The notes: generated by a model from the letters alone, not told the origin. A stretch of DNA of 16,422 nucleotides from Desulfobacterales bacterium C00003060 (GCA_001751085.1 MAXP01000347.1:1425-17846), one strand, 5' to 3'; numbered from the stretch's first letter, positions 7,462-15,778 are shown. A program made the numbers and translations.

Positions 7462-8210
7462 AAACAACCTCCCCTGGATTCTGCAATCTGTTCAAATCGT
7501 GCCATATTGGCAGCCCTGCTGCCGTCCAAAAAAAGAAATGATCGGGATTTACCAGCCTGTGGCCTATTGTAAGCATGAACGGCAGAGCACAAAAGCCAAA
7601 CCATCCCCCAAAGGGAGGGCAGGTGATGGTCCAAGATGATCACATCCAGGCCTTCCTTGCTGTGGATATCCATAGCCTGGTGGCCGTCCTCGGCTTCAAA
7701 GACACGGTACCCGTTTTCCCCTAATGTCTTTGAGATAATACGGCGCTCCGTTCGATTATCCTCAATAATCAGGGCGGATAGATGCAATAGGTGCCGTTTT
7801 CCGGTCAACAACCGGTTGACCGTTTGATGTAAGACGTTCTTTTCATAAGGGATTGATATAAAGGCATCGGCCCCGGTGCCTGAGGTGATTTCTTGGACAT
7901 CACTCCCCGAAAAAGTCGCGGACATGACAATAATGGGGGTGTTGTTGGTTTGAGGAAACTCCTGAGAGCGCAACAGTTGGCAGAACCGCCAGCCGTCAAT
8001 GCCTGGCATATGGAGGTCTGTGATGATGAGGTCTGCCGGCCCATTATTGTAGATGTATTCCAGGGCCTTTTGAGCACTGGGAAATGATGCTGCCTCAAGC
8101 CCTTCCTTTTTCAGCAGACCGACAGTTAATTTAAGCTGGACGGGGTCATCGTTGACGACTACGATGCAGCGCCCCTTGGAACAACCTTTCTGTTCTCCGG
8201 TTGCCTGCAT
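7458..8210 (-). CDS. Double-receiver protein, second receiver degenerate
   Basis: The 250-residue protein has two CheY-like receivers and no output domain. Receiver 1 (about 14-133) has NDD, the phospho-acceptor in LIITDLHMP and a TFS switch region, but the conserved Lys before Pro is Ile (SIPYE). Receiver 2 starts normally (ALIIEDN; acceptor region VIILDHHLP) and then loses the fold: WGMVWLLCSAVHAYN replaces the expected loop and helix. In the next frame the expected pieces GDGLAFVLCR and IPII can be read, separated by stops, pointing to indels near the G5 run (7605-7609) and the T7 run (7528-7534). The ATG at 8210 has a good GAGGTGAT box, and the stop overlaps the next start (ATGA), so the gene is probably still translated. 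It is the first gene of the signalling run. Confidence 0.85.
   Translation of the reverse strand: MQATGEQKGCSKGRCIVVVNDDPVQLKLTVGLLKKEGLEAASFPSAQKALEYIYNNGPADLIITDLHMPGIDGWRFCQLLRSQEFPQTNNTPIIVMSATFSGSDVQEITSGTGADAFISIPYEKNVLHQTVNRLLTGKRHLLHLSALIIEDNRTERRIISKTLGENGYRVFEAEDGHQAMDIHSKEGLDVIILDHHLPSLWGMVWLLCSAVHAYNRPQAGKSRSFLFLDGSRAANMARFEQIAESRGGCL
7468..7472 (-). promoter_or_regulatory. Ribosome-binding site of the GGDEF gene
   Basis: GGAGG, with a 6-nt spacer to the ATG at 7461. It lies inside the end of the double-receiver gene and fixes the start at 7461 rather than at the TTG six bases upstream, which directly abuts the box. Confidence 0.75.
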
Positions 8211-8743
8211 ATCACCTCACATTGAAGTTATCGGGTTGCCTTACAGATATGCTTACCTCAAACTTATGGTTTCAATACGGCAATATCAGTGATTTTTTAG
8301 TGGTGATAAGTCGATAGGAATGAACGATCTGATTCCTGGTCATAGAAAGCAAACTTGCATCCCAAACGGCACTTCGCTTGCCAGGGGTTGTTCAAATTCG
8401 TGAGCGCGGCTTCATAGCCTGCCTCTGACCAAAGGGGAACCACCCCTTTGAAACATCCATCCTTAGGAGTGGCAAATGACAAGAACTCATTTTCGAGTCT
8501 TCGTGCCTGGGCAATATAGGTGGAATGTAATTTGTGTGTCAAGCGAAAAAAATGCGAAAATTCTCAACAGGTTCGGGTTCCGTTATGCTTACACCTACAC
8601 GTACACGTACAACGCAGGTAGGTTTTTCTGGCCCCTTTCAATCCGGACTTTGACGTTATCGTGGCGCTCCAATGCTTGAAGTTCCAGAAAGGTTATGTTA
8701 TTTGGGATAGGCACTGGTCTATTGTTTCTGGGAGGAAAACAGC
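8211..8743. other. Intergenic region between divergent genes
   Basis: This 533-bp stretch separates the minus-strand signalling run from a plus-strand gene. I see no recognisable gene. An 81-codon minus-strand frame (8297-8542) has no start-site support or family match. The region should hold promoters in both directions, but I found no strong -35/-10 pair. It contains a short alternating CACGTA repeat at 8591-8612. Confidence 0.6.
8591..8612. repeat. Short hexamer repeat (CACGTA-like)
   Basis: ACACCTACACGTACACGTAC is built of about three imperfect six-base units (YACACG/CACGTA). It lies about 130 bp upstream of the binding-protein gene. It is too short to assign to a known repeat family. 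Confidence 0.4.
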
Positions 8744-9601
8744 ATGGTGGAATACCAAGAAAAGAGCGATTTCCCGGTGATCCCTTCGGACAGGGAAGAT
8801 GACCTTCATAATTTGGATTTTGCCGATTCGGCGGATCTCGTGCTGTTTGTCGCAGGCAACCAATTCATGGTCATGGACGAACTGATTCGCGTGTTTCAAG
8901 AAGAACACTCCGATGTCAAGACGATCTTCTATGAAACGCTTCCGCCAGGCCTGGAACTGAAACAGATCCTTGCAGGCGGCGCTGTTTTTCAGAACAGAGT
9001 CATAGACGTGATTCCCGATATTTACGCATCTGTTACCGAGAAGGCCATGGACCGTCTTGAAAGGAATGGGTTCATTACTAAGGGGGACTATTTCCTCTAT
9101 CTTCACAACCGTATTGTCCTGATGGTGCCGGAAAGCAACCCCGCAGGAATCGCTTCTGTAACTGATCTGGGGCGACAAGGGGTACGCATTTCACAGCCGA
9201 ATCCAGAATACGAAGACATTGCTTATTATATTGTCGACATGTATCGTCAGGCAGGCGGAGAAGGCCTTGTGCATCGCATCATGGAGGAAAAGAGGGCCGA
9301 AGGGACAACTATTATGACTGTCGTACACCACAGGGAGACACCACTGAGGATCGTGAAGAGGACGGTTGATGTGGGGCCGGTCTGGGCCACTGAGGTTATA
9401 CACGCGCGGAAGGGCGATCTATCAGTAGATATGGTTGAACCCGGAGAGGACTTGGATCAGAGCGACAGGATCAACTATTATATTTGCAGATTGAAGAACG
9501 CTGCACACCCTGAGAATGCGGAAAAGTACCTCGACTTCATACAATCCGCTCGTGCTCAGGCAATCTATGAAGCACACGGCTTTGTGCCTCTATCCCGCTG
9601 A
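8744..9601 (+). CDS. ModA/TupA-like substrate-binding protein without signal peptide
   Basis: The 285-residue protein resembles the type-II periplasmic binding fold used for molybdate, tungstate and similar anions. Visible elements are ADLVLFVAGNQFMVMDELIR (about 28-47, the first strand and binding-helix region), HNRIVLMVPESNPAGI (the hinge-region stretch common in ModA-like proteins, about 122-137) and ISQPNPEYEDIA. The ATG at 8744 follows a strong GGGAGGAAAA box. An in-frame TAG at 8708-8710 excludes any upstream extension, and the N-terminus (MVEYQEKSDFPV) is hydrophilic, so no signal peptide or lipobox exists. No permease or ATPase genes are adjacent; glgA converges from the other side. 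It may be a cytoplasmic ligand sensor, or its export signal may have been lost. The ligand is unknown. Confidence 0.8.
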   Translation: MVEYQEKSDFPVIPSDREDDLHNLDFADSADLVLFVAGNQFMVMDELIRVFQEEHSDVKTIFYETLPPGLELKQILAGGAVFQNRVIDVIPDIYASVTEKAMDRLERNGFITKGDYFLYLHNRIVLMVPESNPAGIASVTDLGRQGVRISQPNPEYEDIAYYIVDMYRQAGGEGLVHRIMEEKRAEGTTIMTVVHHRETPLRIVKRTVDVGPVWATEVIHARKGDLSVDMVEPGEDLDQSDRINYYICRLKNAAHPENAEKYLDFIQSARAQAIYEAHGFVPLSR

Positions 9602-9694
9602 GGGAATATACCTCGAAAGCCCACTCTATCTCACCTTACGCACTCTCTTGTGGCAAAAACTCCAATTGTGACCGTGCTAAGGGCGAGCCCTAAG

Positions 9695-11179
9695 TTATCC
9701 CGGTTTTTTTCGCCTTGCCGCATCTCTTACCTTCTCGTACAGGGAAATATATTCCCGAGCCGATTTCTCCCATGAAAAATCCGCCCGCATCCCGTTTCTT
9801 ACCAGTCTCATCCAGGCCGGTCCATCCTCAAAGAGCTTCAGGGCATCCTTGATCTTGTTCAGAAAGGCCTTTGCTTCATATTCGGAAAATTTGAAACCAG
9901 TGCCCTCCCCGGAATCAGGATCAAAGGCATCGATGGTGTCACCAAGGCCGCCTGTAGCCCTTACGATCGGCACGGTTCCGTATTTCAAGGCATACACCTG
10001 AGTCAATCCGCAAGGTTCATACTGAGAAGGAATCAGAAACATGTCGGCGCCGGCCATGATACGGTGGGCCAGGGATTCATCAAACCCGATCCTGACGGCA
10101 ATGCTTTCCGGGTATTTTTCGCTAAACTTGCCCAAAAGTGTCTGATATCTTTCTTCACCGACACCCAGAATGACCAGCCCGACATCAAGCATCAGTAAAT
10201 CCTCTATCACCTGGACCAAGAGGCCACACCCTTTTTGGGCCACAAGGCGAGAGACTACCGCAAGAACAGGTCGATTAAGAATATGGCGGTCCAAACCCAT
10301 TTCATGGACAAGGGCCTTCTTGCACGTTGATTTACCCTCCATGTTACCCGGACTGTAGTGGGCCTTGATATGCCGGTCTTTGGATGGGTCCCAGCAACGA
10401 CAGTCCACACCGTTCAGGATGCCATAGAAGTCGGCCGCCCTCTTCCCCAGGATACCATCCATGCCCATCCCGAATTCAGGGGTCTGGATTTCCCGGCCAT
10501 ATCTTGGACTCACCGTGGTGATTGCGTCTGCATACACAATACCTGCCTTCAAGAGACTGATTTCGCCCCAGAATTCAAGGCCATCCGGATCAAGGACGCT
10601 ACTGGGAAGGCCGCAGATATGGAGCCTGTCTGACGGGAAAAGACCCTGATAGGCAATGTTGTGAATTGTGAAGACTGATGCCACGTTTGAGAAAAACGGG
10701 TCCCCTCGGTAAAGGGTGTTGACGTAGGCTGGGATCAGACCGGTTTGCCAGTCGTGGCAATGAAGGACATCAAATTGAAACCCCATCTTGCCGGCAAAAA
10801 CAAGGGCAGCCCGGCAGAAATATGTGAAGCGTTCCAGGTTGTCATAGTAATCCCCGACAGAAGTGCCGTAAAGGCCTGGCCGGTCAAACAGGTCTGCCCG
10901 GTCAAACAGATAAACAGGAACCCCTTCCTCGGTTGAGGTTTCCAACACGTCACCCCTGAGCGTGGTATTTCCTAAGGGGACATCAAGCCCCTCAAGGACC
11001 TTATGAGTATCAAAACCCCCATTTTTCGTCATCCGATAAAACGGAAGGCCTACCCTCACGTCCACTCCAATATCCTTGAGGCAGGCAGGAAGCGATGACG
11101 TCACATCGGCAAGGCCGCCGGTCTTGGCAAACGGCGCCACCTCAGAGGCTAAAAACCAGACCCTAAGAGAATCTTTCAT
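9695..11179 (-). CDS. glgA: Glycogen synthase (ADP-glucose type)
   Basis: GlgA (GT5 family) extends alpha-1,4-glucan chains from ADP-glucose in the cytoplasm. The 494-residue protein matches the family length. The N-terminal ADP-glucose motif is KTGGLADV, with Lys19. HCHDWQTGLIP and FTIHNIAYQG are typical GT5 segments. The C-terminal domain has the retaining-GT motif YEPCGLTQVYALKYGTVP with its conserved glutamate, followed by RATGGLGDTI. The ATG at 11179 has a GGAG box 7 nt upstream. It is the third gene after a SagB-type oxidoreductase and a GT81 enzyme, 84 bp behind the latter. Other glycogen genes (glgB, glgC, glgP) are not in the window. Confidence 0.96.
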   Translation of the reverse strand: MKDSLRVWFLASEVAPFAKTGGLADVTSSLPACLKDIGVDVRVGLPFYRMTKNGGFDTHKVLEGLDVPLGNTTLRGDVLETSTEEGVPVYLFDRADLFDRPGLYGTSVGDYYDNLERFTYFCRAALVFAGKMGFQFDVLHCHDWQTGLIPAYVNTLYRGDPFFSNVASVFTIHNIAYQGLFPSDRLHICGLPSSVLDPDGLEFWGEISLLKAGIVYADAITTVSPRYGREIQTPEFGMGMDGILGKRAADFYGILNGVDCRCWDPSKDRHIKAHYSPGNMEGKSTCKKALVHEMGLDRHILNRPVLAVVSRLVAQKGCGLLVQVIEDLLMLDVGLVILGVGEERYQTLLGKFSEKYPESIAVRIGFDESLAHRIMAGADMFLIPSQYEPCGLTQVYALKYGTVPIVRATGGLGDTIDAFDPDSGEGTGFKFSEYEAKAFLNKIKDALKLFEDGPAWMRLVRNGMRADFSWEKSAREYISLYEKVRDAARRKKPG

Positions 11180-11263
11180 GAAATGACTCCAGCATAGGCA
11201 TAGTTGAGTGGTTGGTATAACGGGAATATTCGGCGATGTATGGAATGTAGAAAAATCCGTGTC

Positions 11264-12526
11264 TTATGCATTGTCCTTTTCCACAGCTTGCAGCAGATCA
11301 TGATATATGTCAGGATCAGAATAGGTTACCCGGTTCCATGATGGAATCTGGGTTCCTTCCTTCTCTTGCCTTGCCTGCTTCCAGGCCGTAGCAATAAAAT
11401 CTCTAAACTGCCGCACAGTCACTTCTTCCTTGTGGCGGTCATAGACCAAATCATTCGATTCTGCATCGTCACTATAACTTTTTACAAAAGTCAAGGCCAC
11501 CCTATAATATGTATGCTGTAGCATATCAATAAAGGCATCATCAATCGGCATACCGCTTGATCGTATGTAGTTCAGAAAGAACTTGGCGATGTCTACCACC
11601 ATCCGATGAAGGCCGCCCTTGACATCTTTTTCGGAAAGCTCCTGATGTTTATGCTCATAATTCCTGCCCAGATCGATCTGTGCTATCTTTTTTGGTGTAA
11701 GACGATTGTAGACCTCAGACAGGGTGCTGACCTCAAGGCCCCAGTCATAGGCTATGTTTATGGCCCGGGCAAGGCGGGTGACAAAACTGAATTCTCCGGC
11801 CAGGGGGTACCGAAACGTGCGGTGATACCGAAAGAACTGTTCCAGTGTCTGGTGACCGCTGTGATGCATAATAGAGCCAAGGGCTTCCACAAAAGGTGCA
11901 ACAAAAAGCCGCGTGGTTCTCCCCTTCATCTCCATTTCTGTTGGTGAAATACGCGCATAATAGCCCTTACAGAACTCAAGATCGTTGTTCGGATTGGCAG
12001 CAGGCTCAATCAGCCGGCCAAGTAGTAGACGGTCATAGGTAACGATATCACAGTCGTGCAGGGCAATCACATCACAGACCTCACTGGCAAAGAGATACCC
12101 GAGCGTGATCCACACGGACTGGCCCTTTCCCGGAACACCAATAGGGATTTTCCGATTCTGCAGTTTCTTGAAGATCGCCTGGACCCTCGGTCCTTCAACC
12201 CACACCACTTTTATGTCCCGGTCTTTCTTTCTCAGCCGGCAAAAGAACTCTTTGGCCTCCTTGAATTCTTTTTCTTCCTTGGCTCCCCCAAGGGCCACTA
12301 CAATCGAACACAGATAATTCACCTGGTTTATCTGATCAATAATGTTATCCAGGACGCCCGTCACATGGATTTCCTCGTAGAGAGACGGAAGGAGAAGACC
12401 AATACACATGTGTTTGGAAAATTCTTCCAGCTTTTTTTCCAGCCGGACCAGGTGTTCCTTGGGGTCAAACAGATCGTAGAACCCATGAATAGTCGTAATA
12501 AAACCCTCCTGATGGAATTCACTCAC
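11264..12526 (-). CDS. GT81-like glycosyltransferase (glucosyl-3-phosphoglycerate synthase type)
   Basis: The 420-residue cytoplasmic GT-A enzyme resembles glucosyl-3-phosphoglycerate / mannosylglycerate synthases, which join an NDP-sugar to 3-phosphoglycerate or glycerate. Visible motifs are LLLPSLYEE (near residue 43), the metal-binding acidic motif HDCDIVTYDR, and the family-typical C-terminal part with PLAGEFSFVTRLARAI and DWGLEVSTLSEVYNR. The start is a GTG at 12526 with a near-perfect Shine-Dalgarno (AAGGAGGTG, 12532-12540). It starts 31 bp after the SagB-like gene and ends 84 bp before glgA. No matching phosphatase (GpgP/MpgP) gene is nearby. The product might be a compatible solute or a primer for a glucan. 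The exact donor and acceptor cannot be read from the sequence. Confidence 0.82.
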   Translation of the reverse strand: MSEFHQEGFITTIHGFYDLFDPKEHLVRLEKKLEEFSKHMCIGLLLPSLYEEIHVTGVLDNIIDQINQVNYLCSIVVALGGAKEEKEFKEAKEFFCRLRKKDRDIKVVWVEGPRVQAIFKKLQNRKIPIGVPGKGQSVWITLGYLFASEVCDVIALHDCDIVTYDRLLLGRLIEPAANPNNDLEFCKGYYARISPTEMEMKGRTTRLFVAPFVEALGSIMHHSGHQTLEQFFRYHRTFRYPLAGEFSFVTRLARAINIAYDWGLEVSTLSEVYNRLTPKKIAQIDLGRNYEHKHQELSEKDVKGGLHRMVVDIAKFFLNYIRSSGMPIDDAFIDMLQHTYYRVALTFVKSYSDDAESNDLVYDRHKEEVTVRQFRDFIATAWKQARQEKEGTQIPSWNRVTYSDPDIYHDLLQAVEKDNA

Positions 12527-12531
12527 TGCAA

Positions 12532-12540
12532 CACCTCCTT
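12532..12540 (-). promoter_or_regulatory. Strong ribosome-binding site of the GT81 gene
   Basis: AAGGAGGTG on the minus strand, 5 nt from the GTG codon at 12524-12526. It is close to the full anti-Shine-Dalgarno complement, supports the non-ATG start, and suggests strong translation. Confidence 0.75.
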
Positions 12541-12557
12541 AGAACTTAGGGACCGCC

Positions 12558-13301
12558 CTAAACATAAACATTACCTACTGCCGCCAGGTAAACAGCAGTC
12601 TCTTCCTCTCCGTCAATTTCCAGCATTGCGTTGATTTCTTGGTCATAAAAGGCCCCGATTGTACAACACCCCAGGCCCAGGGCTGTTGCAGCAAGCTGGA
12701 GATTCTGAGCAATGTGGCCTGCATCCATATAAATATAGCGAATACACCGGTTTCGGTATTTCCACATGGAGCGTAGCACCATGGCGGTCCATATGAAAAG
12801 CACGGCCGCCCGCCCCACCATGGCCTGGCCCAGTGCAGCGCGACTCATGTGGTTGCTGAAGTTGCCCTGGGTTATCTCCTCTAAGACAAAATCGCGTACA
12901 TTAAAATGATAGATGCCATGTTTCAGGTCTGAAACACGGTGGATGCTCAGGTAGGTCTCCACAGGATATAAAGCGCCTGCCGAAGGGGCCGTTCTAAACT
13001 GATAGTCACGGGCCGGAAGTGTTATGCCCTGGGCAGCCCAAAGCACAGTGGCCAGGGTTGTCGTACTGATAGGATCAGCGGAGTATCGTCTCTTGGAACG
13101 TCGCTGGTTCAAGATTCCCCACAGACTGTCTGTTTCTTCAAAATCAGGCCTCGGCAGAGGGATCCTGGCATTGTCCGGGTAGGTCTTATAGACCGGAGGT
13201 CTTGGGATTTGCCCGAAGTCACCCCTGTCAAAGATTGACTCACGGTCATATTTCGTTTCTTTCACATACTGATAGGCAATCCCTCTTTTGTACGAACTCA
13301 T
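12558..13301 (-). CDS. SagB/ThcOx-type nitroreductase-fold dehydrogenase
   Basis: The 247-residue flavoprotein is of the nitroreductase superfamily, closest in pattern to SagB/ThcOx-type FMN-dependent dehydrogenases. The core covers about 58-247. RRSKRRYS is the FMN-phosphate-binding segment, and APSAGALYPVETYLSI is the family signature. DAGHIAQNLQLAATALGLGCCTIGAF forms the C-terminal flavin- and dimer-contact region. SagB enzymes oxidise azolines to azoles in thiazole/oxazole-modified microcin clusters. No YcaO cyclodehydratase, leader-peptide gene or transporter is present, so that role is not supported here. The ATG at 13301 has a GGGAGG box 6 nt upstream. It leads the operon with the GT81 and glgA genes and follows a good sigma70 promoter. 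Substrate unknown. Confidence 0.85.
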   Translation of the reverse strand: MSSYKRGIAYQYVKETKYDRESIFDRGDFGQIPRPPVYKTYPDNARIPLPRPDFEETDSLWGILNQRRSKRRYSADPISTTTLATVLWAAQGITLPARDYQFRTAPSAGALYPVETYLSIHRVSDLKHGIYHFNVRDFVLEEITQGNFSNHMSRAALGQAMVGRAAVLFIWTAMVLRSMWKYRNRCIRYIYMDAGHIAQNLQLAATALGLGCCTIGAFYDQEINAMLEIDGEEETAVYLAAVGNVYV

Positions 13302-13372
13302 AGCAGGCCTCCCGCAAGCCGAAGGTTTCTCTGGCGTTGGAGTGCAACCCCAAAGTATTTTCGAGTCTTGTT

Positions 13373-13401
13373 ACAATATATTATGAACCGGGCATTGTCA
13401 A
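13373..13401 (-). promoter_or_regulatory. Probable sigma70 promoter for the SagB-GT81-glgA operon
   Basis: On the minus strand, a consensus -35 box TTGACA (13396-13401) is followed by a 17-bp spacer and a -10-like TATTGT (13373-13378). Transcription would start near 13366, leaving a leader of about 65 nt before the ATG at 13301. The perfect -35 and ideal spacing make this the best promoter candidate in the window. Confidence 0.55.
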
Positions 13402-13563
13402 TTTTCGAGATTTTTTTCATCAAATACTTTTCAATACCGCAAGATTGTGCAATAGGTACGGCGACGGATCGGCTACACCCTGAGCAAGTGCCCATCCAGA
13501 GATTCCCCTCTCCTGGACAAAAGGCTTGGGGGAGAGTGAAAATCCTGATAGTGGAGGAGAAAA

Positions 13564-15630
13564 GTGAAAAATTACGGAGTAATAAGTACGGAGAAAAAAG
13601 ATATGGGCCAGGAGAACGAACTCCACGACCTTTGTATCAACACCATCCGTATGCTTGCCGTGGATGCCGTGGAAAAGGCCAATTCGGGTCATCCAGGCAT
13701 GCCAATGGAGGCTGCGGACATTGGATACGTCCTTTGGACCCAGTTTCTGAAACACAACCCGGCCAATCCTCAATGGCCAAACCGGGACAGGTTCGTCCTT
13801 TCTGCTGGACACGGGTCGATACTCCTCTATGCCCTTCTTTTTCTGACAGGCTACGATGTTTCCCTTGAGGATATCCGCCAGTTCCGCCAGTGGAAGAGCA
13901 TCACACCGGGTCATCCGGAATACGGGCTCACCCCGGGTGTGGAAACAACGACCGGCCCTTTGGGCCAGGGCTTGTCTAACGCAGTTGGCATGGCCATGGC
14001 TCAGGAATATCTTGCCCAGCACTTCAACCGGCCCGGATACCCACTTGTCGATTATTATATATACCCCCTGGTCAGTGATGGGGATATGATGGAGGGAATT
14101 ACCTCAGAGTCGGCCTCCATAGCAGGCCATCTCGGCCTGGGTCGTTTGATTTGCATCTACCTGGACAATAGCATTACCATCGAGGGAAACACCGACCTTA
14201 CATTCACCGAAGACGTGGGCAAGCGGTTCGAGGCATACGGCTGGCATGTTCAAAAGGTCAACGGCTATGACCTGCCTCACATTGCCTTTGCCCTGAGTAC
14301 GGCACAGGAGGAAACAGACAAGCCCTCCTTGATTATTGCCCGCACCCATCTCGGATATGGAAGCCCCAACAAACAGGACAGTGCATCGGCTCATGGAGAG
14401 CCCCTGGGAGTCGAAGAAGTAAAACTGGTTAGAAGACAGCTCAACTGGCCTGAAACATTGTTTCATGTACCAGAAGAGGCCCTTACGCATTTTCGAAACT
14501 GCCTGGACAAGGGTCGCATGTGGGAAGCAGAATGGACATCCCTTTTTGACAATTATGCCAGGGATTACCCGGATTTGGCCAGACAATGGAACGAGTGCCA
14601 TCAGGGAAAATGGCCCGAGGGCTGGGAAGAGTGCCTTCCCATGTTTGAGCCCGATCAGGGCACTACAGCCACCCGCAGCGCTTCGGGCAAGGTCCTTGAG
14701 GGTGTGGCCCAGAGGCTATTCGGGCTTTTGGGCGGTTCTGCAGATCTTGCACCCTCTACAAAGACCTACCTTAAGGGTCTGGGCAAGATCAAGGTGGATC
14801 CTTGCGGGAGAAACATCCATTTTGGCATACGCGAGCATGCCATGGGAGGCCTGTTGAATGGCATGGCCCTGAGTCACGCCCTTGTACCTTATGGGGCCAC
14901 ATTTCTGGTCTTTTCCGACTACATGCGGCCAGCCATACGGATGGCTGCATTGATGAAGCTTCAAGTTATCTATATTTTCACCCATGACTCTGTTGCAGTG
15001 GGCGAGGATGGGCCCACCCATCAGCCGGTTGAACACTTGGCCGCTTTGCGCGCCATACCCAACTTGGTGGTCCTTCGACCGGCAGATGCCAACGAGACAG
15101 TCTTTGCCTGGCAATTTGCCCTGAACCGCAAGGAGGGCCCCACCTGTTTAGTCCTTGGTCGACAGAAAGTCCCAATAATTGACCGGACACTGTATGCCTC
15201 ACCTGACGGCCTGTTGCGGGGCGGCTATATCCTGGCCGAGGCACCACAGGGCAAACCGGAAATCCTGCTCCTGGCCACAGGCTCGGAGGTCCACCTGGCA
15301 TTGTCCGCCTATGAAAAGCTCGTTGAGGAAGGAATTGCTGTTCGGCTCGTCAGCATGCCGAGCTGGGAGGTCTTCGGTGACCAGGAGGCAGACTATCGTG
15401 AGAAAGTATTGCCGGCCAAGGTCAAGGCACGACTTGCTATCGAAGCTGGTGTATCCATGGGGTGGGAACGTTTTGTGGGCTCTGAGGGCAGGATAATGGG
15501 TATTGACCGCTTCGGAGCTTCTGCACCCGGGCATGTTGTGTTAGAAAAATTTGGGTTCACTACTGAGGCTGCAGTTGCGGCCGCAAAACAGATACTCGGA
15601 AAGGCATCTTTCAAAATCGAGCAAAAGTAG
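13564..15630 (+). CDS. tkt: Transketolase
   Basis: Transketolase moves two-carbon ketol units between sugar phosphates in the pentose phosphate pathway, using thiamine diphosphate and Mg. The 688-residue protein has all three domains. The N-terminal PP domain shows NSGHPGMPM (His43), [14 protein letters not shown] and the ThDP/Mg motif SDGDMMEG with the downstream Asn in YLDNSI. The Pyr domain has the catalytic-glutamate region [11 protein letters not shown] and [17 protein letters not shown]. The C-terminal domain follows LLLATGSEV. The GTG at 13564 has a GGAGGAG box with ideal spacing. An ATG at 13603 with GGAG would give 675 residues, nearer the usual N-terminus, and is a real alternative. 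The gene is divergent from the SagB operon and appears monocistronic. Confidence 0.97.
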   Translation: MKNYGVISTEKKDMGQENELHDLCINTIRMLAVDAVEKANSGHPGMPMEAADIGYVLWTQFLKHNPANPQWPNRDRFVLSAGHGSILLYALLFLTGYDVSLEDIRQFRQWKSITPGHPEYGLTPGVETTTGPLGQGLSNAVGMAMAQEYLAQHFNRPGYPLVDYYIYPLVSDGDMMEGITSESASIAGHLGLGRLICIYLDNSITIEGNTDLTFTEDVGKRFEAYGWHVQKVNGYDLPHIAFALSTAQEETDKPSLIIARTHLGYGSPNKQDSASAHGEPLGVEEVKLVRRQLNWPETLFHVPEEALTHFRNCLDKGRMWEAEWTSLFDNYARDYPDLARQWNECHQGKWPEGWEECLPMFEPDQGTTATRSASGKVLEGVAQRLFGLLGGSADLAPSTKTYLKGLGKIKVDPCGRNIHFGIREHAMGGLLNGMALSHALVPYGATFLVFSDYMRPAIRMAALMKLQVIYIFTHDSVAVGEDGPTHQPVEHLAALRAIPNLVVLRPADANETVFAWQFALNRKEGPTCLVLGRQKVPIIDRTLYASPDGLLRGGYILAEAPQGKPEILLLATGSEVHLALSAYEKLVEEGIAVRLVSMPSWEVFGDQEADYREKVLPAKVKARLAIEAGVSMGWERFVGSEGRIMGIDRFGASAPGHVVLEKFGFTTEAAVAAAKQILGKASFKIEQK

Positions 15631-15657
15631 TTCACACTTTTTTCGAAATGAAGGCCG

Positions 15658-15712
15658 GGTTTCAGTGTTCAGTGTTCAGGTTTTGGCCGTCTCACTCCTG
15701 ACACCTGAAACC
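15658..15712. repeat. Inverted repeat downstream of tkt
   Basis: The left arm GGTTTCAGTGTTCAG (15658-15672) and the right arm CTGACACCTGAAACC (15698-15712) are imperfectly complementary, with only a few mismatches. The left arm also holds a direct 7-mer duplication (GTGTTCA twice, 15665-15678). No T-run follows, so it is more likely a dispersed intergenic repeat than a terminator, though it could stabilise the 3' end of the tkt message. Confidence 0.5.
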
Positions 15713-15778
15713 TCAATGCAACCAAAATGCCAGGAAAACGTGTAAACTGACTCATGAAGGATGCCCTGGGAAGGACAC

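Noticed and set aside
8297..8542. 81-codon minus-strand frame upstream of the double-receiver gene
   Set aside because: No recognisable motif, no Shine-Dalgarno sequence and no conserved neighbour; kept only as intergenic sequence.
8656..8675. Possible sigma54 promoter (TGGC ... TGCTT) before the binding-protein gene
   Set aside because: The GG and GC elements are one base too close for the -24/-12 spacing, and the match is weak.
8695..8802. Short frame starting MLFGIGTGLLFLGG that could be a lost signal peptide for the binding protein
   Set aside because: It is out of frame with the binding protein, its AAAGG box is too close to the ATG, and the ATG at 8744 has a much better ribosome-binding site.
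9684..9712. AGGGC-GA-GCCCT hairpin followed by a T-run as a terminator between the convergent genes
   Set aside because: The stem is only 5 bp with a 2-nt loop, and the T-run lies about 15 bases further on, inside the glgA 3' end; not convincing.
12558..13301. SagB-like gene as evidence of a thiazole/oxazole-modified microcin cluster
   Set aside because: No YcaO, E1-like partner, precursor peptide or exporter is present; the neighbours are sugar enzymes.
13298..13495. 65-codon minus-strand frame in the tkt/SagB gap
   Set aside because: It covers the predicted promoter, shows no family resemblance and ends over the SagB start; most likely non-coding.
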